Below are positions 35,000 to 46,320 of a stretch of 64,000 bases of DNA, in pieces (position 1 is the first letter of the stretch; each line of letters starts with the position of its first letter). Location of the stretch: positions 806,001 through 870,000 of the forward strand of contig JAUDYN010000007.1 in assembly GCA_030407005.1 (NCBI GenBank), in the 5' to 3' direction. Source of the DNA: Desarmillaria ectypa. Taxonomy: Eukaryota; Basidiomycota; Agaricomycetes; Agaricales; Physalacriaceae. The position numbers were made by a program, and so were the translations under genes. The notes beneath the pieces are model-generated. The model saw only the letters and a list, made by a program, of their open reading frames with translations. It had not been told where the DNA came from and searched no databases.

Positions 35000-36420
35000 T
35001 TCCCCTTTTGTTTTGGCATTCTCAGCACCTGTGGATTTGTCTGAAATATCATCATTTCCATCCAGAATCTACTTGACTTTGCTCCCTGACTCCCCCTCAA
35101 GCAGTGGAGGATGGGACATAATGTATTTATCATTGTTAGCATTTAGAATGCTCTCTTCAGGGAATATAACATTTCTTGAGGTCTGAATCTGCCTAGTCTA
35201 TGAGTTGTAGTATCTCCAGGCTCTTGATTCATCTGTAAGACCTGTAAAGATAAATTCCCTTGATTTTGGGTTGAGTTTTGACCTTTTGTTATCCTGTTGC
35301 AACACCTAGCACTTTGTTCCAAATTCCTGGAGTGTTGAAATATCTGGTTTTGTTCCACAAAACACTTCTTCTGGGGTTAGATCATTTCTGATGGCCCTGG
35401 TTGGTGATCGGTTCTTCAAATATGTGGCATATGCCACTGCCTCAGGCTATAAAATTTTCAGCAGGTGATGTTCTTCTAGCATGGCACAAGCATGCTCCAC
35501 AAGAGTCTAATTGACTCTCTTGGCAACTCCATTTTGGGATGGAGAATATGTGGCAGTCAGTTCCAACTGGATGCCATTGCTCTGGAGGTATTCTTTCACC
35601 TCCTCATTGATATATTCCTTCTTATTATCAATCTTCATAAACTTCAGATCCCTTCCAGTGTGGACTTTGATATATTTTTGGTACTGCTAAATCTTCTTTC
35701 AGATTTCTGTACTCTGTTTCGACTTCAGAAAATACAACATTGTCCTCCAGGATTTCCCATCTGTGAAGCTTATGTAATATCTTTCTCCATGGATACCCTG
35801 AGTTCGGGCTGGCCCCCATAAGTCCAAAAATGTCATTTCATCTATTTCGGTATAATTCCTTTCAGCTTCTTGCAGAAATGGCTCAGCATGATGTTTGGCC
35901 TGTATGCAGGCTTTGCAATCCTTCTGGGGCACTGCCGACTCATCCACATCCATTTCCTTAACTATTTTCTTCCTAAATAGTCTCTTTACTGATCCCATGT
36001 TTAAGTGGCCCATTACCTGATGCCACTTCTGCCATGTTCAGGCTGGTTTTGTCACATGGGCCTGGGTTATTTCTGGTGCAATAATATCTAGGCTATACAG
36101 CTTCAATACTTTATCTCTATGGCCAATCCTTTTACCACGTGGTGAGATAATATCCATCTGGGATTCTTTGAATTTGAGTTTAAACCCAGCATCTGTGATG
36201 CGCCCTAATGATATAAGATTGAATGGTGCTTCAGGGCAATGAATACAGTCCTTTAGAGTGACTGCAGTGATCTTCCCTCCTTCAACCATTTTAATCTTAA
36301 CTGTTCCTCTTCCCAAGCCTTTTGACCTTTCTACACCAATAACTTCATGTCCTGGGGTCTCAACATAGTCAGAAAAATGCAATCTATTCTTGACTATATG
36401 CTTGGTGGTGCCTGAGTCTC
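35000..36420 (-). pseudogene. Copia protease and integrase region
   Basis: Minus-strand fragments in several frames. The protease active site GDSGTTKH lies just above 36382, followed by the PEAPFNLISLGRITDAGF block. Then the GAG-pre-integrase finger (MGHLNMGSV..CKACIQAKHH) lies at about 35900-36013, and the integrase core start (DLWGPARTQGIHGERYYISFTDG) at about 35750-35830. Stops and frame changes separate the parts, and the second and third catalytic acids were not confidently located. Confidence 0.75.
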
Positions 36421-36466
36421 CAATCCATGATGACCCTGCAAGTGCAGTAGGTGTGATGTCTTTTGC

Positions 36467-37249
36467 CTAAAATGCATAATCTTCTTCATCAGAATCTGAC
36501 TTGGCAACATGTGCCTGAGTCTGGCCCTTCCCTTTCCCCTTCCATTGCTTTCTGGAATTTTTCTTCCCATTTGGGCAATTGGCCTTAATATGGCCAGTTT
36601 CTCCACATCCATAATATGTGATTTTCAGATTAAACTTCTTCTTGCCATGTGCTGCAAGTGTTGTCATTGGATCAGAAGTCTTTTCCCACAATCAGATGTC
36701 TTCTTGGAGAATTCAGGAGATCAACTTGTATGAATCCTTCAAGTCTGCAGTATCCACTGATGAAATGAATGAATTCCATGATTCTGAAAGTGATGTAAGC
36801 AGTGTGATTGAGAAGTCCTCCTCCTCAACAGTCTGCTTAAGGGATGCCAGCTCCTCCTGGTAGGACCTCATAGTCCTAATATGCTCCTCTATGTTTCCTC
36901 CTTCTTCACACTGAGCTCTAAAGAATTTCCTTCTCACAAGGACAATTCCCATGGGTCCCCTTGACTCATACATGTCCTTCAGAGCTTTCCAGGCTTCTGC
37001 CAAAGTCTTAGAACCAGCAATATACACCAGTGGGCCATCCAAAACCTGCAGTCTTATTATCGAAAGAGCCTTCCTATCGCTCTTCTTTCAATCTGCCACC
37101 AGTGCCGCTTCTGCCAGGGCCACAGAGCTTTCATCAGTATAGTCAATTAGATCTAAATCAGTTAGTATATCAATCATCTTGACTTTCCATGTCAGGTAGT
37201 TTTCTGGGCCCTTAAGGGGTTCAATCCTATACATGGACTGGCTATCCAT
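36467..37249 (-). pseudogene. Copia Gag (UBN2-type) with zinc knuckle
   Basis: An ATG at 37249 opens MDSQSMYRIEPLKGPENYLT, the usual copia Gag start, with ENYLTWKVKM matching the family's tryptophan motif. A stop (TGA, about 37087) interrupts it, and the body continues at 37042-36713 (CEEGGNIEEHIRTMRSYQEE). A CCHC knuckle (C-G-C-G-E-T-G-H-I-K-A-N-C) lies at about 36570-36610. Gag forms the intracellular particle. The start lies about 85 bp inside the 5' LTR. Confidence 0.82.
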
Positions 37250-37333
37250 TTGGTTCTATGTGTGTATGTAAAGTATGAGAGTGCGAAGTTGGTGATGATG
37301 TAAGTAGTTCAGTTAGGGCTGGGGCCCATAACC

Positions 37334-37544
37334 TGTTGTAACAAGAGTGAGGAGGATGTAGAAAGGATGGTAAAATACTTGCCTCTCAAGCAAGAGGTGT
37401 CCTACTTAAATACATTTTGTACTACTTCTAGAACTTACTATGAAATACTATGTATGTCCACTTTCATGGTCCAAAGTTGATCCTGCTGAGTAAGCCAATC
37501 CTTCAAGTACATTCTAGTACTTGCTCAGGATTGCTATCCCAACA
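37334..37544 (-). repeat. Copia 5' LTR
   Basis: 211 bp, pairs with 24523-24733; followed by the TATAT duplication. Confidence 0.93.
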
Positions 37545-37549
37545 TATAT

Positions 37550-38760
37550 CACTCTGACCAAGACACAAGATGGTCGATGCTGGCCTCTAGCTACCCTAGC
37601 CACAAGCTTGAAGCTCCAGACATCCTCATTCCAGCTATGCTGGCAATACCCATATCCGACTATCAACACCGACATGAAGGAGACGCCATATACTTGTTGA
37701 CGAAACTGGGGATTCTGTATGGAGATTGCCATGTTCTACAAGTACAAACTTTATCTAAGACTATTCGAATTGCTATGCTGAATTCAAGCATCATGAGCAG
37801 CCGAAGGTGGTTACACCTATTCCATTCATGACAAGGAATGACTAATGGTATTTATGTGCATATATGCATAATACTATGAAAAATCTTCTGATTTGGAAAT
37901 GAACTAATACATAAGTGGATACCTATGAGAATATTAATGGCAAATGACTATGCGAAGCTCGTGCTCTAACAGATATGCACTGGACATTAATGTGTAGATC
38001 GACAATAAAACATCTATCTTTGAGGGCCTACATGTTTGGAAGGATGAATGAGGCCTTTAGGCTGGTATAGAGGTCATTACATGAAAATAAATCCAGGTTC
38101 CACAATAACGGACAAAAGGTGACATGAGGCCAGTCAGAACCATCGCCTAGAGTAAGTGCATGACACTAGACAAGCCAAGGCACAATAAATGTCCTGAAGC
38201 AAAGGTGAGAGTGCAAGGCAAAAATGACAGTGCTGCAACCTTGCCTGATGGGCCGTGTTGTCAGTACGCATTAGTGGTGATGATTGCAACTTGTAAGCCA
38301 AAACTTGTTGCTGATAAATTGAAGGCGTAACAATTGCTGACAGTTGCCAGTGAGTTGTCACTATTGATGCACAGGTAAGTATAGATTTTTCTCACAACTT
38401 GAACCATATATGCTCTACTGACAAGAGTTTTTCTTAAACATCCCCCACTGGGTAATCATTTAGATTTCACAATATGAATTTGGATTGTAATCCTCGATGT
38501 TAGTACATACCTATGATGCTACGATGCTACTTTTGAGCTGGTGTTTCCCCCCTCGGAGTTGAGCCTGATGCGGGATGCCGGCTTTGAGCACCGATCTTAT
38601 CGCATTCCACAGGCCTGACTTGCCGCCGTACACGTCATTTGAAAAACACCGAAGATAATAATGAGATAATCCTTATCTGATAAGATGAGCATGATGACAT
38701 GAGCGACTTGTAAATTCATGTGGATCCAGCGTCTTAAGTCCGTCAGTAACCACCATGAAG
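37550..38760. other. CpG-poor intergenic DNA, no gene
   Basis: About 1.2 kb to the right of the copia element. An 84-residue ORF at 37577-37831 has protein-like composition but no recognisable motif; nothing else is supported. Confidence 0.4.
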
Positions 38761-38763
38761 TGC

Positions 38764-38771
38764 TATAAAAA
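38764..38771 (+). promoter_or_regulatory. TATA box of the FAD monooxygenase gene
   Basis: TATAAAAA about 63 bp before the ATG at 38834. Confidence 0.55.
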
Positions 38772-38833
38772 TGGAGACCACTCCGTTTCTGTTTTAACAC
38801 ACCCTCCCATACTTTTCTACTACTGTCATAACA

Positions 38834-40890
38834 ATGAACGCGTCTGTTCTCATTGTACGTGGCGTACTTTAGACTCACCTCCAAGCTCACCTCACCATCA
38901 CTGTCACTTACTTAGGTCGGTGCTGGACCTTCAGGCCTTTCCTTGGCTCTTGCTTTGCGCAAGAATGGAATCTCTGTTCGAGTCATAGACAGGTGTCTAC
39001 GTACCAGATCGGCCAGAGAGGAGCCGGTATCCAGGTTCTACTTTTATCATGCATCGAAAATACTCCATCTAATTCACAACGTAGCCCAGGATCCTCGAGC
39101 TACTCAAGTTCCTTGGTGTCCTTCCCGATATTCTGAAGAAAGGCGGACTCGCTCCACCCATGATCCATTATCTTCCAGGGGGCGAAACGAAGACCGCCGA
39201 GGTGATAGCCTACATGGAGAACACCCCCGACCGACCTTACGTGCGCGACTTTATCATTGTTCAATTTTGATATTAACTCTCTGAGGAATTTAGATCAACC
39301 CTATCGTGATAGGCCAAGATGTACAAGAAGAGATTCTTCGCGAGCACTTGGCTAGGTACGGCGTCGAGGTTGAATTGAGCACTGAGCTCGTGTCTTTTGA
39401 ACAATTCCCTGATCGAGTTGTCTCTCGCGTTGTCAAGACTCGTGATGGACAACGGTCCGACGAATCCGTTGAGAGTCGGTGGATCATTGGCACGGAGGGA
39501 GCACATAGCGTCGTCCGTAAAACGCTTGGTTTAACGTTCCTTGGAAAGACGAGGCAAGGAGATCATTTAGTCGTGGGTGATATCCATATCAAGAAGCCAT
39601 TGCTGGACAGAGATGTACGTTGAAATTTGAACGTCAACTCTTCTCTCACCAGCTGACCTTTTATTAAAGCTGTGGCACTTATGGGGGGAAGCAGCAACAC
39701 AAAGGTGCGTGCCTGTACGTTGATTGTCTAGTGTGAATGAATTCTAAATCACTTTTCAGCGTGTCTCTCAGAGGCTTTGAGGTCAGAGATACCGACAAAT
39801 ACAATATTATCTGTATGGGACGTGACTTAGATGCCGACAAGATGGCGTCTAGTCGAGAGGAATTTGTCAAAGCCTTTTATGAAATAACAGGACGCACCGA
39901 TATTGAGTTCGGTGATGTCATTTGGCTTTCGAACTTCCAGTGAGTATGGTTTTGGGGGGCAGTGTGAATATTACTGATAAACCATCTTCAGGCCAAATGT
40001 TCGCATGGTGAATAGCTATGGTTCTGGACGGGCGTTTCTTGCTGGAGGTAGGATTCGTTTTCGATACCGTTGTATTCAGATGCTAATCCACAACAAGATT
40101 CGGCCCACGTTCACAGCCCTACTGGTGGACAGGGACTCAACTCGGGTATCCAAGATGCCGTCAGTAGAGCAAACAAATTTTCTATATGACAAATTCCTGA
40201 CGCACTTATTAGGTCAATTTGGCTTGGAAGCTCGCTCTCGTTCAAAGGGGCTTGGCTCCCCAGAGTCTCCTCGACAGCTATTCCCAAGAGCGCATTCCTG
40301 TCATCGCAGCAATGCTTGACAAGACCACTGAACTCCTTACCAAGACTTTCACTCCTGGAGGAGTCGGCCAGACGCTCACAGGTTGGAACCGACCATACGA
40401 GTTCCGCCAGCTGGGCGTTAGCTACCGCTCCAGTCCCATCATCGTCGACGAATCCCCGGTTCAAGGCGAAGAGACCATCGACCCGTGTCGTTCAGGTAAC
40501 GACGGCACAGTCCGAGGCGGTGACAGAGTCCCTGACGCCCCCGGTCTCATTTTCGTTAATGGCCCTGCGCGCAAGACGAGTCTCTTCGACATCTTTGGCT
40601 CATCGTATCACACAGTACTCGTATTCTCTGGTGACCACACTGCAGTTTTGGATACGCTGAAGAGTTATCCACCCGGCATCGTCAAGTCGGTGGTCATTCT
40701 TCCTCAGAGACCGACGGGTGTTATTTCCGCTGACTACATACTGATGGATGTTGATGGATATGCATACAGACATTATAATATGGTGGAGAAGCTCACCAAG
40801 ATCGTTATTGTTCGGCCTGATGGGATGATTGGTGGGCTCGTCCGTGGGAAGGATGGGTTGAAGCAGTACTTCAACGGGATTCTTGTGTGA
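38834..40890 (+). CDS. FAD-dependent aromatic hydroxylase (phenol 2-monooxygenase / PCP-monooxygenase-like), one apparent frameshift
   Basis: Nine exons: 38834-38854, 38916-39034, 39085-39240, 39294-39614, 39670-39704, 39760-39939, 39992-40047, 40098-40159 and 40213-40890, about 542 aa. Motifs in order: FAD dinucleotide fold VGAGPSGLSLALAL; GQRGAGIQ; the internal DG-type region; and the second FAD motif GDSAHVHSPTGGQGLNSGIQ. Last comes a thioredoxin-like C-terminal domain (from about SLFDIFGSSYHTVLVFSG). The family uses NADPH and O2 to ortho-hydroxylate phenolic rings. The GxGxxG part and the GQRGAGIQ part of exon 2 lie in different frames. A single base appears missing near 38985-38995, and the total coding length is one base short of a multiple of three. 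All other junctions agree. It is either a recent pseudogene or a sequencing error. Confidence 0.85.
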
Positions 40891-41295
40891 TTGATACGGT
40901 GTAAAGTTGTGTACTAAATTCCATCCATAACCCCACCTCTCATAGATAAATATTCGAATCTGGATGATATTTGTGCCCTGCTATGACCTAAATCACAAAA
41001 CTGAGAAGGGAAAGAGTGGAGAGAATATTATAGGGAAAATGCAAGAGAAACCATATACTTAGGCGAATCGAGACGGATCCGCGAGGCACGGTGGTGATGT
41101 TTTACGCAGAAAAGTTCGCTCAGAGCCAGTCATTGGTAAATTTCGGGGGACGCGTCGAGTTTATTCGAGTTATCGACGGGGTTCGTGGTGAGGTCCGCGA
41201 CGATGCTGTCACTCCTGAGTCCTACGCGCGACGCGTCAATCACGTGTAGCGCGATCCTTCCTAATTCAAACCCTTATTCCTTTCTTCCTCCCACC
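40891..41295. other. Intergenic DNA, no gene
   Basis: About 400 bp between the hydroxylase gene and a RING paralogue; nothing recognised. Confidence 0.4.
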
Positions 41296-42066
41296 ATGTC
41301 TACCCAATGCGCCACATGTCTCTGCGGATATACCGAACCCGCATCGATACCCTGTGGTTAGTAACAACAGCCTGCAGATACAAGACTTTGCTGAATATTC
41401 CTGTCTTCATTGCCTGAAATGCGTATCCGACTACATCTTGTCGAGTAGCCCCGATGGAACCACCGCTTCGTATCCTACTTACCGGCCAAGCCCTGTATTC
41501 GTTATTTTTTTTTCTCAGTTGGTTCTCCCGTCGCTCGTCCTATCATAGTCTTACCGGAGGTGGGCTATTCTCGATCGTCATCGTCCTCTTCCCTTATTTC
41601 TCTGCTCTAGCTCAAATCTGTGCCAAAACAACTCTGCCGCTACATCACTCCAAGCATCCGATGCGTCCCCGTTAAGCCAGATGCATTCAAACAAAGGCTT
41701 CACGCCCTGGAGGCGTGTAACGGTACCCTCGAGCGAGACAACTGTGTTATCGTGGCAACAGTCGCAAAGCAGAAGAATGTCCTTCAAAGAATGAGGAGAC
41801 TGGAGGCAGAGAGGAAGGAGACATGTATATGTGATGATGCCAGGTACGTGTGTATTATTACATTGGTTATCGAATGGCTCTACATTGCTTGGGTTAGATC
41901 CGGGATGCCCTCAAAGCACGCGCCGCCAGACAACGACGTTTCGCCACGGCCCTTATCTTCGGTTGAAAGTTCACGAAGGGCTCTTGTAGAACAATGGCAG
42001 AGAATCTACGGTCCATCACGGCACGCACAATATTGCCGTAATCTTAATCCATTCACCCGTTTTTAG
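41296..42066 (+). pseudogene. RING/coiled-coil family copy 5, zinc ligands lost
   Basis: Exon 1 (41296-41356) has exactly the same 61 bp length as in the intact paralogue and reads QCATCLCGYTEPASIPC. The second RING exon reads YSCLHCLKC..ASYPTYRP: the ligand His is missing and the final C-x2-C has become Y-x2-Y. A coiled-coil exon follows (LERDNCVIVATVAKQKN, LQRMRRLEAERKE, about 41612-41843). The last part reads through 41899-42066 and is much shorter than in the intact gene. Splice sites are largely kept and the coiled-coil frame is open. It could therefore still be expressed as a RING-less protein, but zinc binding looks impossible. Confidence 0.6.
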
Positions 42067-42503
42067 CTGGCCTCTGATTCACGATAGGGAAACTTCATTC
42101 TGGTCGTGTATATACTTGCCCAGACTTCGACTTTTGCTGGATCTTCAGGCAACTTGAGGTGTCATACTATTAGAATGAATGGCATGCAATGTGAGTACAC
42201 TAAACCGAAGTCGAAGGATCCAGTACCGAAAGACTGTACCTACCAAAGGTATCGTACAGGGTGAGGCCTGTAACAGACCCTGCCGACATCATCAATCCGA
42301 ATCTACAACAGCATGAGGATCGATTATAGCTCCAGGGCCGCCAAAACTTACATAAATGAGTTCTCTAACCACCTCATCCGCGGTGCATTACTCTCATCTC
42401 TCAGGACCCACGACGGGAACCCTGAACCCTTTTGCGGAGTGCGAGCGAGCCGTGGCATGGAGTGACCTACGCCTTTCTGACGCATATATCCTGGTAACAA
42501 ATC
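42067..42503. other. Intergenic DNA, no gene
   Basis: No recognisable feature. The ORF at 42356-42583 (+) overlaps the better-supported minus-strand exon at 42504-42650 and has no domain. Confidence 0.35.
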
Positions 42504-42778
42504 TTAATTTGGCAGCCGTTGATTCCCCTGCCCCAAAATCGCGATGTGCCCTTCCAATATCTTCACCTTGTCCTCAAAGTTGACCCGTAGTCCATTCACG
42601 TAGAGCCTCCGGAGGGGGTAGCCAAAGTATTCGGTGAAGTCATGCGAGAGCTAGACGTTTAGTGAGTTTTCAGCTTATTGATAGGAAGGAGGGCACTAAC
42701 GGGGTCGTCACCGATAGTAGGGCACAGTGCTGTGGTTGATCCTTCATTGCCCTGGATATTTCTCCCGCGGTACAGCAT
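42504..42778 (-). CDS. Small two-exon gene model, unrecognised
   Basis: Exon 42778-42701 and exon 42650-42504 on the minus strand join in phase 0 across a 50 bp GT-AG intron to encode 74 aa, ending in TAA. The second exon reads DFTEYFGYPLRRLYVNGLRV then KVKILEGHIAILGQGNQ, which looks like genuine protein. An in-frame TAG lies 9 bases upstream of the ATG, supporting this start or an earlier exon. No family recognised; it may be the C-terminal part of a longer broken gene. Confidence 0.35.
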
Positions 42779-43240
42779 GGTCACCGGCTACAAAGAACTT
42801 TACTCAATTTATATGACGCTAGTGAGACCTGCTGGGTTCAAGTTGCGGACGAGACGACGCAATCATTATACTGGCTTATATGTCTTGATCGCACGTTTCT
42901 TCTGATATTAAGCTAACTTAGAGCCTAGAGGGTAGCTATGGTCCTCCGACGGGTTTTGTCCAGCAAAAGTGCTCCGTGCGTCACTCATTTGGTCCGAAAT
43001 CGGGGAATTACTGTTATAGGCCTAATACGGTCATATCTGTACGAACCATATCCATATCTCTATACGGTACCGTTGTTTGATAGCGCCATGTCCTCGTGGG
43101 CAATATCTTTAGTAATGTACCGCCGGACCCTACGTTATGCATTCCGCCATGGAGGCATCGGAGAATTAGCGGGAGGACTGTCATCCCCTTGAGCTATTTT
43201 CTCAGAGGCCCTACTTCCAAAAGAACCAACACCGCCTCCT
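42779..43240. other. Intergenic DNA, no gene
   Basis: No supported gene. A 16 bp direct repeat AAGAAAGGTTTTGAGG occurs just to the right at 43243 and 43337. Confidence 0.35.
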
Positions 43241-45893
43241 TCAAGAAAGGTTTTGAGGCGCAGACGAGGAACGACCATGTCGGCCCCTCTCCCTGCGAGT
43301 CCCTCCCACGGGAGGAACACCGTTCCACCAAAAAAAAAGAAAGGTTTTGAGGTCTGCAAGGATACCGAATATGTCGTATAGATCTGATAGCCGGGGAGGA
43401 TATGTGTATTCTGGGAGCCTCGCTAAGCAAATGGGCCAGGCAGGGTCATTGGGACGAAGGCATACAAGGCCACGAAGAGTCTCGCCGCGACTACTTCCGA
43501 CGAGAGGAAGGCATATGGCAAACAGGGTGTCAGGCTCAAAGAGGTATGCCAAAAATTTTTGAGATATATGTGGATTCAAATTTGAGGATGAGAGTCCAGT
43601 AACGAATAGATGTATCGTGTGTGATAGGTATTCAAAAGGATCGTAAATGCTGTCAAGGTAGCAGTCAAGCTTCCCGAGGCCGTCGAAGAGACGCTCGGCA
43701 GCAGCATACTCAAGAGTCTCACTCATGGTAGGCGAGAACCGGAAGAGATGGTCAACAAGAAAAGCAGGGTAGTCATCCAAGACATCTTCTATAGCCCACA
43801 TGCGATCCTCAAAGGTAATCTGAACAAACTTTGAAGCCAGGTCTGGGGTACACCAGTCCTGGGTGATGAACGGAGGTAGAGGGAACGTGGATTCCAATAT
43901 GCTCAGAAAAAGCTTTAGTGCGGCACGCTGGTGTTCGACAGGCGCCTCCTCTTCGCCAAATTGATCTGATAATAACAGGGTGTAAAGCAGCTTCAGGACA
44001 GCGTATCGATGGTTGGTCAGATCCGCCGTAGGCATCCTCTCAGCTTCAAGTGAAAAGTCGATCCCACAAAAACTACCGACACCTGAGATGGCCTGGCGGA
44101 ATATGTCCCCAGATAAAAAAAACAATTTCTGTGCGTTGAATGGAGGACGAACCGGCTATGGTCAAGAGGAAACAAAGTTCTGGATCCTGAGGGGAAGGGT
44201 ATTCATCAGGGTTTTCAGGATGAAAAATACTGTCCGTGACATTCAATTCGCTTTGGAGAATGTCTGCTACCCATGGATACAGATAGTCACGAATAGCGAA
44301 CAGAAGACCGACCGCTTTAATAAACGGACAAGCGGATGCAGGCTCGGGATAAACGATCGATTTGACCCTCTGGGTCAGGATGATCTCTGTATAGTGTCCA
44401 TAGAAGATCATGGAGAGCAGATTTACATGTGTCTCCAAGGTCAGCTATTTGGTGGCTTAATAATTCCACAGACTTGAGCGGTAGAGCACTTGTCAACTGT
44501 ACAAAATGCTTTGAACACTGGGGTTGGATGACATGGAATATAGCCAGGACAGGGCGTGTACATCCGTTTCATCGGCACAGCGCTTGACAGCTGCAATTTC
44601 AGCATCTTTGAGTGCACGTACGGCTGGTTCTGTCGAGGCTGGGGAGTGTGAAATTTGAAGATCGGAAAGATGATCCGATTGAAGAAGCCAGCATTGTTCA
44701 TGATATAGGCATAAAAAGAGAGCATGTGCTGCGACAATGGTGTCTTGTAGGGACATGAGGGGTATAGGATCGGAAGGAAGCTGGTGATCAAGTACGCGGT
44801 GAATGAAATGAAGGCGATGGCTCTGATGACAGATGCGTGGACACCCGAAGGGGGATGATAAACAGAACCAACCTTACTAGAAACACGGCAAGGGATGCGC
44901 TCATGAGGACAGGCAGCAATCCGATGATAAGGTCCACTCCCCACTGCTGCAGCCCCATGTATCGAAACTGACGTAACCGGCACCTATCGCGTGGTGTTCC
45001 TGATGTGACCGACATGTATTGGTGGATTCCATTGCTTCGTCAAAACAGCGAAGAGTGCCGTTGCGAGACTGAGAGAGAGACTTGTGAACCATAGACCATT
45101 GACCCATGAGTCGGATGTCGAGAGATGAAAGGTGAGATCTGAGCGAGGGATGTTATTCACAAAAAAACCGTTTGCCACCGAGCGTTGGACGTCAATGAGC
45201 TCAATCAGAAGCGTCGCCGTCACTTGTCCGTAGTCGACCTGTAGACTTTGTGACGTCTGAGCGACGAAAGTGGTGACCACGGCCTAGAAGAGACCAGCCT
45301 GTTTGCCAAGCGTTAGTAGAGACGTAGAGAATATCCCAGTCCAAGCACTGACAAAAACGAGCAGAACATCCAGTCCGTCTCTCCACCCTTCCACCATCTC
45401 CAAATCAAAGGCGGTGCACTCTTTGAGGTATGTCCTCCATACCCTGGCCATTGGTCCCATCTCCTCGTGCCGCTTATCTTCAGGTAACTTTTGTTCGTAG
45501 TCAAATGGGTCGCTGCCTAGACTCGCAATGAGATTCACGGCAGGCAACACGGTGGGGAAAAAATGCACCTCTGCCGACGTATTCCGAGCGGTGGATACCC
45601 ATTGTCTTGCGCCTCGACTTTCGTCGGCAGTGCGGCAAGTAAGATGTCAAATTCTCGACTTGTGGCCGCTGGCCGTCATCGGGCTGACAACTACCTTTAG
45701 AGACACGAGATGCTCCAGAATGGTCGTCGTTATCAGAGTCATCGTATGTCCTCGAATGAGGGTCGTCGTGATTGACATGAACAGACTGCCCTTGGCTTTC
45801 GGAGACACTAGGTATTCTCGGATGGCTGTCATCCTCAGAGTCGTAAGATGAGGATGTCCTTGAATCGTTATCGTCGTTATCGCTCTGTAGCAT
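43241..45893 (-). pseudogene. DUF6535-type multi-pass membrane gene, decayed
   Basis: Minus strand. The N-terminal part (45893-45690) is acidic and Ser-rich (DSEDDSHPRIPSVSESQG). The DUF6535 core follows: VWRTYLKECTAFDLEMVEGW, then LDVLLVF, a 55 bp intron, AGLF, then AVVTTFVAQTSQSLQ, and a later membrane stretch (LWFTSLSLSLATALFAVLTK). DUF6535 is a membrane domain common in basidiomycetes with no known function. More membrane sequence (WGVDLIIGLLPVLMSASLAV, then AYLITSFLPILYPSCPYKTP) and a long soluble C-terminal region (44756-43241) follow. A TAG (45284-45286) stands where Ser is expected after AGLF. The frame shifts near 44850 between two halves of one membrane region, and again near 44740 and 44460. 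I call it a pseudogene. Confidence 0.7.
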
Positions 45894-46079
45894 GGATAGA
45901 AGGCATGGATTTCAAGGCGGGGCCAGTACGAGGCTAGCATAAGCACTGTCAGTCGATTGCGATTGTCTCCCACGGTCTTGATGCCACAGCACGGTCAAGC
46001 GCCACAAGGCCGTATTCCCTAACAGCTTCATTATGCAAAGCCTGGAGATCCGTGATATTGCAGACGAGACGATCCGGCA

Positions 46080-46320
46080 TCCATCGCTGTAAATGTCTCC
46101 CCTTCTTTGCTTATTTCCTTGCGCCAGCTCCGCTCTCTTCCTAAGCAATTACCACCACTACGTGGTCCCAAGCATTCAAACAAAGACTTAACGCGCTCGA
46201 GCGAGACTACCATGCTCCCGTGGCAGCCATCGCGAAGCAGAAGAATGACCTGCGAAGAATGAGGAGGCTGGAGGGAGAGAGAGGAAGAATACATGAGTGT
46301 GTGATAATGATGCCAGGTGC
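46080..46320 (+). pseudogene. RING/coiled-coil family fragment, copy 6
   Basis: About 180 bp clearly matching 41640-41840: the YHHYVVPSI-like start, then AFKQRLNALERD, AIAKQKNDLRRMRRLEGER. It represents only part of the coiled-coil exon, with a short internal deletion. Confidence 0.55.

Larger units (their letters stand above)
24523..37544 (-). mobile_element. Ty1/copia LTR retrotransposon, split by a nested gypsy element
   Basis: The LTRs are 24523-24733 and 37334-37544 (211 bp each, TGTTG...CAACA) and differ at 11 sites, all transitions (about 95% identity). Both flanks carry the duplication TATAT (24518-24522 and 37545-37549). The element reads on the minus strand in the order gag, zinc knuckle, protease, integrase, RT, RNase H. 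That order (integrase before RT) defines copia. The polypurine tract GAGGGGGAG lies beside the 3' LTR (24734-24742 on plus). Removing the gypsy insertion (25222-33714 plus one TSD copy) leaves about 4.5 kb. Coding parts contain many stops and have lost CpG, so it is dead. Confidence 0.95.

Noticed and set aside
43243..43352. 16 bp direct repeat AAGAAAGGTTTTGAGG
   Set aside because: A single short repeat pair 94 bp apart with no target duplication or inverted ends; most likely a small local duplication.
45528..45973. ORFs on both strands around the acidic N-terminus of the DUF6535 gene
   Set aside because: Repetitive Asp/Ser codons create open frames in all phases; only the minus-strand frame starting at 45893 fits the gene's direction and composition.
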